DNA of 5,074 bases from an uncultured Eubacteriales bacterium (GCA_934643185.1 CAKUBN010000089.1:1-5074); one strand, 5' to 3'; numbered from the stretch's first letter, positions 1-4,820 are shown. A program made the numbers and translations. The notes: generated from the letters alone by a model not told the origin.

Positions 1-1232
1 CGGGCGACGCGCAGGCGTTCTGCCCTACGGCGAACTACAACATGGATTGCGGCGCGTTCTATACGAAGTATATCCGAGACCTTTTGGAGGAACAGAAGCG
101 CCTTAACGGTAAGGTGCCGGATGTCGCCCCGCTGCTCATCAGCCGCAAGCCGGGCGAAGCAAACCCAATGCTCGCAAACGGCGGCGGTCACTGCGGCTGG
201 GCAGACGCCGCAGCCATCGTCCCTTGGGAAACCTACATTGCAACGGGCGACATCAGCGTGCTCAAAAACGGCTTCGAGAGCATGAAGCTGTGGGCAGATT
301 GGATCTACCGCTACGACGAAGCGCACGGCGCAACACGCCTGTGGCCGGGCATTGAGTTCCACTTTGCCGATTGGCTCGCGCTGGACGGTCCGGAATCCGG
401 CTTTAATCCCGAGTCCGTCTTCGGCGGCACGGATGTCACGTTCCTGTGCTCCGCCTACTACTATAAGAGCACCATGTGCGTCGCAAACGCTGCACGCGCG
501 CTCGGCAAAACGACCGAATACGACGTCTACAAAAAGCGCGCAGAGGAGATCCTCGACGCCATCCGCCGCGAGTTCTATACCGCCGGCGGCAGATGCGCAG
601 CCGCAACACAGACCGGCAATGCCATCTCGCTTTCGTTCGGGCTCGCACCGGAGTTCGCACGCGAGAAGATCACCGAAAACCTGCGCGGCCTGCTCGCTAT
701 GAATAAGGGCAAGCTGAAGACCGGCTTCCTCGGCACGCCCGTGCTGTGCCGCGCACTCTCTGATAACGGCGCGAACGAAGAAGCCTATACGCTGCTTCTC
801 AACGAGGAAAACCCCGGCTGGCTGTACGAGGTCAATATGGGCGCCACGACCATCTGGGAGCGCTGGAACTCCGTCAACCCGGACGGCAAGATCAGCGGTA
901 TCAGCATGAACTCCATGAACCACTACGCGTATGGCGCGGTGTTCGAGTGGGTGTATAAGAACGTCTGCGGCCTAAACCCCGTGCCGGATGTGCCGGGCTA
1001 TAAAAAAGCCGTCATCCGCCCGCAGCCCGATGCAAGACTCGGCGCAGCAAAAGCCAAGGTCAATACCGCCGCAGGCTACTACGAAAGCGGCTGGCAGTGC
1101 GAGGATAACGGCGAGGTGACCTATACCATCACCATCCCGTTCGACGCCGAAGCGGAAGTCTACCTGCCGAAGAAAGACGGCACTACGGAAGAAATGACGC
1201 TTACCGCAGGTGCGTATACGTTTACGCTGTAA
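1..1232 (+). CDS. Alpha-L-rhamnosidase, glycoside hydrolase family 78, C-terminal part (5' end outside window)
   Basis: The enzyme removes terminal alpha-L-rhamnose from plant glycans and glycosides by an inverting mechanism. The reading frame is open from base 3 and runs through the first ATG at 42, so that ATG is internal: the codons before it read GDAQAFCPTANYN, the end of the GH78 active-site block (DERxGWTGDAQ). Its Asp (bases 6-8) is a conserved substrate-binding residue; the general-acid Glu lies just upstream of the window. The alpha/alpha-barrel continues with a W-A-D-A-A-A-I-V-P-W block (about 198-227) and ADWL (about 366-377). GATTIWERW carries the general-base Glu at 858-860, and NHYAYG follows with a conserved His 21 residues later (921-923). 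From about 960 a beta-rich C-terminal domain (Bac_rhamnosid_C type) follows. About 409 codons are visible; family members are usually 700-1100 residues. Export cannot be judged because the N-terminus is missing. The gene is followed by a terminator at 1439-1464. Confidence 0.93.
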   Translation, partial: GDAQAFCPTANYNMDCGAFYTKYIRDLLEEQKRLNGKVPDVAPLLISRKPGEANPMLANGGGHCGWADAAAIVPWETYIATGDISVLKNGFESMKLWADWIYRYDEAHGATRLWPGIEFHFADWLALDGPESGFNPESVFGGTDVTFLCSAYYYKSTMCVANAARALGKTTEYDVYKKRAEEILDAIRREFYTAGGRCAAATQTGNAISLSFGLAPEFAREKITENLRGLLAMNKGKLKTGFLGTPVLCRALSDNGANEEAYTLLLNEENPGWLYEVNMGATTIWERWNSVNPDGKISGISMNSMNHYAYGAVFEWVYKNVCGLNPVPDVPGYKKAVIRPQPDARLGAAKAKVNTAAGYYESGWQCEDNGEVTYTITIPFDAEAEVYLPKKDGTTEEMTLTAGAYTFTL

Positions 1233-1261
1233 GCATCGATAGCCGAGCTAACGGCAACGGC

Positions 1262-1356
1262 GACTTAAAAGTCTTTAGTCAAGTTTTCTTCGAGAAAACT
1301 TGCGGATTCTCAAGGCAGCGCCTTGAGCCGCCATTCGCAAATGGCGGAATCTTTTT
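1262..1356. repeat. Three-hairpin intergenic palindromic element
   Basis: Three hairpins stand directly side by side. The first has a 10-bp stem (1280-1289 with 1293-1302, loop TCG). The second has an 8-bp stem (1309-1316 with 1320-1327, loop AGC). The third has an 8-bp stem (1328-1335 with 1340-1347, loop CGCA). GATTC at 1305-1309 can also pair with GAATC at 1347-1351 and close the last two hairpins into a branched fold, and a run of five T follows at 1352-1356. The modular form resembles a dispersed intergenic element that I remember from Oscillospiraceae genomes; that family assignment is from memory. It may help termination after the rhamnosidase gene. Confidence 0.6.
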
Positions 1357-1380
1357 GCCTAACTAAAAACTAGGAAGGTA

Positions 1381-1409
1381 GGCAGAACAGTCCGGTGGAC
1401 TGTTCTGCC
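1381..1409. repeat. 13-bp perfect inverted repeat (hairpin)
   Basis: GGCAGAACAGTCC at 1381-1393 pairs perfectly with 1397-1409 around a three-base loop (GGT). No T-run follows directly, so on its own it is not an intrinsic terminator. It is the fourth hairpin in a row after the rhamnosidase stop and probably belongs to the 3' UTR of that transcript. Confidence 0.75.
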
Positions 1410-1411
1410 GT

Positions 1412-1437
1412 AGGGAACCCAGTTGCATGGGTTCCCT
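1412..1437. repeat. 10-bp perfect inverted repeat (hairpin)
   Basis: AGGGAACCCA at 1412-1421 pairs perfectly with 1428-1437 around the loop GTTGCA. It lies two bases after the 13-bp hairpin and one base before the terminator stem. The sequence shows no protein-binding or termination role for it alone. Confidence 0.7.
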
Positions 1438-1438
1438 G

Positions 1439-1464
1439 AAGGGCGGCTAAATGCCGCCCTTTTT
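1439..1464 (+). terminator. Intrinsic terminator of the rhamnosidase transcript
   Basis: AAGGGCGGC at 1439-1447 pairs with GCCGCCCTT at 1453-1461 around TAAAT, and the T-run spans 1460-1464. The GC-rich stem ending in five T is a classic Rho-independent terminator on the + strand. The other strand has no useful U-run, so it acts mainly on the rhamnosidase side. It lies about 205 bases after the stop codon. Confidence 0.85.
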
Positions 1465-1497
1465 ATATGGCTGCGAGCTTGCGTTAGTACGCGTTAT

Positions 1498-1604
1498 CTC
1501 TCCCTCAGTCAGCTTGCGCTGACAGCTCCCTCATCAGAGTGAGCCTACGCTTTTCACAAAGCTCACGTAATATAAACGCCTCCATCTGACGAGGAAACTT
1601 ATAA
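1498..1604. repeat. Degenerate MITE-like or palindromic intergenic repeat
   Basis: The stretch begins CTCTCCCTCAGTCAGC. It contains a 6-bp hairpin (1508-1513 with 1518-1523, loop TTGC) and an 8-position stem with one mismatch (1525-1532 with 1537-1544, loop ATCA). The segment CCTCCATCTGACGAGG near 1579-1594, read on the - strand, loosely repeats the CCTCATCAGAG part, so the two ends resemble imperfect inverted repeats. GTGAGC at 1539-1544 also matches GCTCAC at 1561-1566 in inverted form. The CCCTCAGTCAGC...GCTGACAGCTCCC pattern resembles an abundant intergenic repeat that I recall from Clostridia. No transposase is encoded. Confidence 0.5.
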
Positions 1605-1605
1605 G

Positions 1606-1651
1606 AAAACGAAAAAAGCACCGAGGTAAAACTCGATGCTTTTTTCGTTTT
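1606..1651. terminator. Bidirectional intrinsic terminator between convergent rhamnosidase and thi genes
   Basis: A 15-bp perfect outer stem (1606-1620 with 1637-1651) continues after one C/A mismatch into CGAG/CTCG (1622-1625 with 1632-1635), with loop GTAAAA. The outer arms are AAAACGAAAAAAGC and its complement, so both strands end the hairpin in a run of six T and then TTTT. This fits the 3' end of the thi operon on the - strand, about 190 bases beyond the thiE stop, and a second stop for + strand readthrough. Confidence 0.85.
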
Positions 1652-1843
1652 AAGGTGTGGATTTATGAAAAGGGGCTTGTACGCAAATTATGGAGATTTT
1701 TGTTTCTGTCATTATCATACTACCGGCAAAGCGCAGTGTCAATAAACCGCGCGTAAAAACCACGTGTCATTTCGGAAAAGATTTCACCGCTAAATGTCGT
1801 TGCGGTTTGTGAAATCAGCACAAAGTGTGGCGCTCTATGACTT
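1652..1843. other. Gene-free 3' flank of the thi operon
   Basis: No supported gene lies here. The stretch contains a 26-codon ATG frame at 1665-1745 with a weak AAGGTG upstream, and an inverted repeat GATTTCAC (1780-1787) / GTGAAATC (1809-1816). It would be the 3' UTR of the thi transcript if that ends at the terminator at 1606-1651. Confidence 0.6.
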
Positions 1844-2482
1844 TCAGCGGTTTTTCTCCTTGATCTCCCGCACACGCGTTAAAAGCTCCCGCGCGGCAGC
1901 CTCGGGGTCTGCACTCTTCATGATGGCCGAAACGACCGCCATGCCGGCAATGGGGCTGTCACTCAAAACATCCATGTTGCCCGCGTTCAAGCCGCCGATG
2001 GCCACAACCGGGATCGGCACACTGCGGCAAACGTTGTTCAGGCGCGAAACCGGGGTCAGCACAGTCTTTACCTTCGTGGTCGTCGGGAAGATCGCGCCCG
2101 TGCCGAGGTAATCCGCGCCCTCGCTGTATGCTTTCTGCGCCTGCTCCACGGTCTTCGCCGTCGCACCGACGATTTTATCTGCACCCAAAAGCTTTCTCGC
2201 TTCGCAGACGGGCAGGTCGCTTTGGCCCACGTGCACGCCCGCCGCATCCGCCGCCATGGCGATGTCCGCGCGGTCGTCGATGATGAGCGGCACACGGTAG
2301 CGGTCGCAAACAGCTTTTGTAAGGTGCGCAAGGCGCAGGTATTCACCGCCGCCGCGCTCTTTTTCGCGCAGCTGCACCAGCGTCACACCGCCCGTGAGTG
2401 CCTTTTCGAGGATGGAAAGAAAGTCATCGTCCGTGCGGCCGGTGCTGTCGGTTACAAGGTATAAGGTAGGATCGAATTTCAT
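1844..2482 (-). CDS. thiE: Thiamine-phosphate synthase ThiE
   Basis: ThiE joins HMP-PP to thiazole phosphate (HET-P), giving thiamine monophosphate and pyrophosphate in the cytoplasm. The 212-residue length is normal for this single TIM-barrel enzyme. Family motifs appear in order: LVQLREK (35-41), IIDDRADIA (67-75), GVHVGQSDL (82-90), GATAKT (106-111), DYLGTGAIFPTTTK (124-137, the pyrophosphate/thiazole loop), VVAIGGLNAGN (159-169) and a final GMAVVSAIM segment. T108 stands where many homologues have Ser in GVSAHT, a mild change near the pyrophosphate site. The start is well supported: AAGGAG at 2490-2495 lies seven bases before the ATG. The gene begins 16 bases after the thiM stop, and its ribosome binding site lies in that gap, so it is the last gene of the thiW-thiM-thiE operon. 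Confidence 0.97.
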   Translation of the reverse strand: MKFDPTLYLVTDSTGRTDDDFLSILEKALTGGVTLVQLREKERGGGEYLRLAHLTKAVCDRYRVPLIIDDRADIAMAADAAGVHVGQSDLPVCEARKLLGADKIVGATAKTVEQAQKAYSEGADYLGTGAIFPTTTKVKTVLTPVSRLNNVCRSVPIPVVAIGGLNAGNMDVLSDSPIAGMAVVSAIMKSADPEAAARELLTRVREIKEKNR

Positions 2483-2498
2483 AGAAAAACTCCTTCTT

Positions 2499-3308
2499 TT
2501 AAACTTCGTGCAGCTTTAATAAACGCGTGTAATCATCGTCCGAAAGCAGCGAAAGTGCGTCCAAAAGCGCAATGCGGAACGACCCGAGCCCCTCGGATTT
2601 CCGTTCGGCCAGCTCACCGCAAATGCCCATGGTGGAAACAGCTAAAACCGCAGCCGTAAACGGATCCGTCACAGCGCTGTATGAAGCGCACAACGCGTGT
2701 ACCATGCAGCCCGTACCGGTGACGAGCGACAGGCGTGGTGTGCCGTTTTCGCACAGCACAGTTGTTTCGCCGTTTGTGATAATGTCCGTTTTGCCGGTGA
2801 CGAGCACCACGCAGTGCAGGGTAGAGGCGAGCATTTTTGCAATTTCAATCGTTTCCGCCGTGTTTGTCCGTAAAACATCGATGCCGCGACTTTCAAAATG
2901 CGCGCCTGCAATGGCGCGAATTTCCGCGTCGTTGCCCTTCAAAATTTCCGGGCAGGCCTCGCGCAGCAGCGTGTGCGTCAGGTCGCGGCGCAGGGCGCTG
3001 CACGTCACGCCCACCGCGTCAAAAGAGACCGGCACACCGGCCGTTTTCGCCGCCTTGGCACTCGTCAAAACGGAGGTGCGGCGCGCGTCTGTGATGTTGC
3101 CGATGTTTACGCCGAGCGCTCCCGCTATGCACGTGATTTCCTCCACCTCGTCGGGATGCTCCGCCATGATAGGCTTTCCGCCCACGGCGAGGATCCCGTT
3201 CGCACAGTCGTTGATCGCAATCGGATTCGTGATGCAGTGGATGAGCGGCGCCGTCTCGCGCAGATCATTTCGTGCTTTGCGCAGCGCGTTTTGCAGCTGT
3301 GGTGTCAT
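2499..3308 (-). CDS. thiM: Hydroxyethylthiazole kinase ThiM
   Basis: ThiM phosphorylates 4-methyl-5-(2-hydroxyethyl)thiazole with ATP, the salvage entry to the thiazole half of thiamine. The 269-residue product shows PLIHCITNPIAINDCAN (21-37), GGKPIMAEHPDEVEE (43-57), GVNIGN (66-71), SFDAVGV (95-101), ILKGNDAEI (122-130), VLVTGKTDIITNG (168-180) and LVTGTGCMVHAL (195-206). Cys201 in GTGC corresponds to the active-site Cys of ribokinase-like ThiM enzymes. The common DPVGVGA block reads DAVGVTC here, a small departure. I chose the ATG at 3308, which is 20 residues before PLIHC as in relatives. The longer in-frame start at 3386 would add a tail that merely reads thiW in another frame. The first 44 bases overlap the end of thiW, and only a short GAAGG precedes the ATG, so coupled translation is likely. 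Confidence 0.96.
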   Translation of the reverse strand: MTPQLQNALRKARNDLRETAPLIHCITNPIAINDCANGILAVGGKPIMAEHPDEVEEITCIAGALGVNIGNITDARRTSVLTSAKAAKTAGVPVSFDAVGVTCSALRRDLTHTLLREACPEILKGNDAEIRAIAGAHFESRGIDVLRTNTAETIEIAKMLASTLHCVVLVTGKTDIITNGETTVLCENGTPRLSLVTGTGCMVHALCASYSAVTDPFTAAVLAVSTMGICGELAERKSEGLGSFRIALLDALSLLSDDDYTRLLKLHEV

Positions 3309-3819
3309 AGACCTTCGCCCCCAAATCATGCTGGAATTTTGCAAGCAGTCCGTTGCGGCGCAGCGCCATGAGGAACACGAACGCAATGGAGCCGCCGATC
3401 AGCGTGCCGCCGATGAACGACGGAATATAAAAAGCCCATGTCAACCCCTCGCGCCCGACGATGTACGTCATCACCGGATAAGAAGCCAGCGCGCCGATGA
3501 CGCCGGTGCCGAACACTTCGCCGAGCACTGCGCAAAGGATCTTGCCGCCCGAAAGACGGTAAAATACGCCGGAAAGAAACGCGCCGAACACCGCGCCGGT
3601 TAAGGCAAGCGGCGGAATGCCCATCAGCGTCATACGAATGATGCCGATAAGCGTGGCGCACAGCAGGGAATACCATGGACCGAGGAAAACGGAGCAGACA
3701 ATGTTGATGAGATGCGCCATGGGGCACATGCCCTCCACGCGCAAAATCGGCGAAATGACGACGCCGATGGCGACGAGCATTGCAAGCATGACCATTTTCA
3801 GAATGTGTTCTCTTTTCAT
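3265..3819 (-). CDS. thiW: Thiazole-specific ECF transporter S component ThiW
   Basis: ThiW is the membrane substrate-binding (S) subunit predicted to import the thiamine thiazole precursor, using a shared energy-coupling module (EcfA, EcfA', EcfT) that is not encoded in this window. The 184-residue protein starts MKREHILKMVMLAMLVAIGV and has about five or six hydrophobic segments. Typical ThiW blocks are PMAHLINIVCSVFLGPWY (33-50) and GEVFGTGVIGALASYPVM (100-117). The start at 3819 is chosen because AGAGAGG lies eight bases upstream; an earlier ATG at 3882 would read through the structured leader and has no such support. After about residue 153 the protein has a charged, soluble tail of some 30 residues, and part of it encodes the start of thiM in another frame. 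As first gene of the operon, its translation start is the likely point of leader control. Confidence 0.93.
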   Translation of the reverse strand: MKREHILKMVMLAMLVAIGVVISPILRVEGMCPMAHLINIVCSVFLGPWYSLLCATLIGIIRMTLMGIPPLALTGAVFGAFLSGVFYRLSGGKILCAVLGEVFGTGVIGALASYPVMTYIVGREGLTWAFYIPSFIGGTLIGGSIAFVFLMALRRNGLLAKFQHDLGAKVYDTTAAKRAAQSTK

Positions 3820-3827
3820 TTTTTGTA

Positions 3828-3869
3828 CCTCTCTAAATATAAGCGTTTCCGACCCATATTTAAAAGAGG
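3828..3869 (-). promoter_or_regulatory. Hairpin covering the thiW ribosome binding site
   Basis: On the - strand, CCTCTTTTAAATAT (3869-3856) pairs with ATATTTAGAGAGG (3840-3828) to give 13 pairs with one bulged base and one G-U pair, around a 15-base loop. The 3' arm contains the thiW ribosome binding site AGAGAGG, so the fold would block translation start. This is the usual output device of translational riboswitches. The 5' arm's outer bases (3867-3869) are also claimed by a competing stem (3867-3874 with 3891-3898). Confidence 0.65.
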
Positions 3870-3879
3870 CGCACAAATG

Positions 3880-3975
3880 CACATAGCGAAGCGCGCCCGA
3901 ATGTAAATTCAGGCCGGGCGGTCGAAGCTCAATTGCTTCCTCTCAATCCGAAACACGGAGTCCCATCGCTATGTG
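3880..3975 (-). promoter_or_regulatory. Divergent TPP-riboswitch-like aptamer in the thiW leader
   Basis: A perfect 10-bp helix (CACATAGCGA at 3975-3966 with 3889-3880) encloses 76 bases. Within it, in the order and spacing of a TPP aptamer, come GGGA, a short hairpin (TCCG/CGGA), TTGAGA (consensus CUGAGA), a second hairpin (GAAGC/GCTTC) placed as in some Bacillus TPP leaders, GACC (consensus ACCC), six bases, CCTGA and GCG. The P2 pairing is weak, and the consensus AGGGA block after GCG is absent; CCTGAAT pairs straight through with ATTCGGG instead of leaving the usual internal loop. Position supports the call: it lies upstream of a thiamine-salvage operon, close before a hairpin that hides the ribosome binding site. 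TPP riboswitches normally repress such operons. It may be an eroded copy, a variant with other ligand preference, or another structured RNA. Confidence 0.5.
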
Positions 3976-3988
3976 AAAGCAGTCCGGC

Positions 3989-4020
3989 ACGGCAAATCGG
4001 GCGCTCCCCCGCGTTGCCGC
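3989..4020 (-). promoter_or_regulatory. Imperfect GC-rich hairpin at the 5' part of the thiW leader
   Basis: On the - strand, GCGGCAA (4020-4014) pairs with TTGCCGT (3995-3989), including one G-U. An inner CGGG/CCCG stem (4011-4008 with 4001-3998) lies across an internal loop. It precedes the TPP-like domain by 13 bases. I cannot assign it to a known class; no T-run follows, so it is not a terminator. Confidence 0.4.
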
Positions 4021-4058
4021 TTGATTAAAATCCGCCGAACGCTGAATTTTCTTTACGA

Positions 4059-4087
4059 AGTATAGCACAAATCGGCTTTCTGCGCAA
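4059..4087 (-). promoter_or_regulatory. Sigma-A type promoter of the thiW-thiM-thiE operon
   Basis: On the - strand, -35 TTGCGC (4087-4082) is followed after 17 bases by -10 TATACT (4064-4059). TG one base before the -10 gives an extended -10. Transcription would start near 4052, leaving a leader of about 230 bases, much longer than needed for translation and consistent with RNA-based control. It lies just beyond the terminator of the upstream gene. Confidence 0.75.
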
Positions 4088-4108
4088 CGGTTTTGCAAAA
4101 TTCGGCAT

Positions 4109-4138
4109 AAAAAAGCCCCGCGGAAAATCCCGCAGGGC
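4109..4138 (-). terminator. Intrinsic terminator of the zinc-ribbon membrane protein gene
   Basis: On the - strand, GCCCTGCGG (4138-4130) pairs with CCGCGGGGC (4123-4115), nine pairs with one G-U, loop GATTTT. A run of six T follows (4114-4109). It begins 17 bases after the stop codon and separates this gene from the thi operon promoter. Confidence 0.9.
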
Positions 4139-4155
4139 AAATTTACTATGTACGA

Positions 4156-4629
4156 TTATTTCAAAAGGCGGATGCGGCCGATGAACGGCAGCTCCTTCAC
4201 CTTGCCGGAAGCGGCGTTTGCAATGCCGAGGATCATCAGCACAAAGAAAATGATGCCGATGAACTGCAGCGCCGCGGAGATCATGCCCGGCATAAACGGC
4301 ACAAAGCCAAGCGTGAGGTTCAAAATGCTCGTAATGATGCGCGTCAGCACCGAATAGCATGCGGAGAAGAGGAACAGCACAAGACCCTGGTTCGCGTGAA
4401 AGCGTGCAAAATACGAGTTGCGCGCGGCAAAAATGGGGATGATGACCAAAAAGCCGAAGTAAGAAAGAATGCCCCAGCCGCGGTTTTCCTGAATGTCGCG
4501 CGGGTCGTAGTCCGCCGTAAAATCGCGCGCGCCGGTCTGGGTGCTTGCGTCGTTCGGCACCGCCGCACCGCAGTTCGGGCAGTGGCGGGCGTCGTTCGGG
4601 ATCGGTTGTCCGCAGTTTTTGCAATACAT
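4156..4629 (-). CDS. Zinc-ribbon membrane protein, DUF4870-like, function unknown
   Basis: The 157-residue protein starts with a four-Cys zinc ribbon (Cys3, Cys6, Cys17, Cys20, pattern CxxC-x10-CxxC), followed by a polar linker (about 21-50). The rest holds about three hydrophobic segments (about 51-68, 82-104 and 115-138). The block ILSYFGFLVIIPIFAA then FARFHANQGLVLF is typical of small DUF4870/Tic20-like membrane proteins in Clostridia, and the positive end GKVKELPFIGRIRLL is also shared with them. No biochemical role is established for this group that I can name. The ribbon probably lies in the cytoplasm. AAGGAG at 4637-4642, seven bases before the ATG, fixes the start. It has its own promoter and terminator, so it is a single-gene unit with no clear link to the thi operon or the tRNA. 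Confidence 0.85.
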   Translation of the reverse strand: MYCKNCGQPIPNDARHCPNCGAAVPNDASTQTGARDFTADYDPRDIQENRGWGILSYFGFLVIIPIFAARNSYFARFHANQGLVLFLFSACYSVLTRIITSILNLTLGFVPFMPGMISAALQFIGIIFFVLMILGIANAASGKVKELPFIGRIRLLK

Positions 4630-4686
4630 AATAAAACTCCTTTTTCTTAAAAAGACGGCGCTTTGCCGCCCCTTATCGTTGCATAA

Positions 4687-4714
4687 AGTATACCATTTAT
4701 TTTGCGGAATGCAA
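4687..4714 (-). promoter_or_regulatory. Promoter of the zinc-ribbon membrane protein gene
   Basis: On the - strand, TTGCAT (4714-4709) and TATACT (4692-4687) are separated by 16 bases. The -10 is near consensus and the -35 is weak. Transcription would begin near 4680, about 50 bases before the start codon. It is divergent from the tRNA promoter. Confidence 0.6.
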
Positions 4715-4753
4715 GCGTTTGCGAAAAAAGTCAGAAAAAATTCAAAAATATGC

Positions 4754-4782
4754 TTGACAAATCATGGCATATCCGTTATAAT
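4754..4782 (+). promoter_or_regulatory. Consensus sigma-A promoter of tRNA-Gly
   Basis: TTGACA (4754-4759) and TATAAT (4777-4782) are exact consensus hexamers with the optimal 17-base spacer, as expected for a strong stable-RNA promoter. The predicted start near 4789 gives a 5' leader of about 31 bases to be removed by RNase P. Confidence 0.93.
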
Positions 4783-4820
4783 AGACTACGTTGCGAAACA
4801 AGTGACACGAAATCCGATAT

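Noticed and set aside
42..44. ATG at 42 as the start of the rhamnosidase gene
   Set aside because: The frame is open to the window edge and the codons before it encode the conserved GDAQAF active-site segment, so this Met is internal.
3309..3386. Longer ThiM N-terminus starting at 3386
   Set aside because: The extra 26 residues are the thiW coding region read in another frame and have no similarity to ThiM; the ATG at 3308 matches the family's usual distance to PLIHC.
2572..3603. 343-codon open frame on the + strand across thiM and thiW
   Set aside because: It is antisense to two well-supported genes, has no plausible domain, and reflects codon bias of the real genes.
3820..3882. Longer ThiW N-terminus starting at 3882
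   Set aside because: It would run through the regulatory hairpin and the ribosome binding site AGAGAGG; the residues added are not ThiW-like.
3876..4050. Other riboswitch classes in the thiW leader (cobalamin, FMN, SAM, THF)
   Set aside because: None of their core sequences can be recognised; only TPP-like blocks appear in order.
3943..4140. 65-codon - strand frame in the thiW leader
   Set aside because: It starts within the upstream gene's terminator, before the thi promoter, and covers the structured leader; no ribosome binding site or domain is seen.
4025..4624. 199-codon - strand frame overlapping the zinc-ribbon gene
   Set aside because: It is out of frame with a better-supported gene, rich in Arg/His/Pro as shadow frames usually are, and runs through the terminator and the thi promoter.
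4649..4670. Small hairpin with a T-run in the leader of the zinc-ribbon gene (attenuator?)
   Set aside because: The stem is only four pairs (4657-4660 with 4667-4670) and the T-run is three bases away, too weak to claim attenuation.
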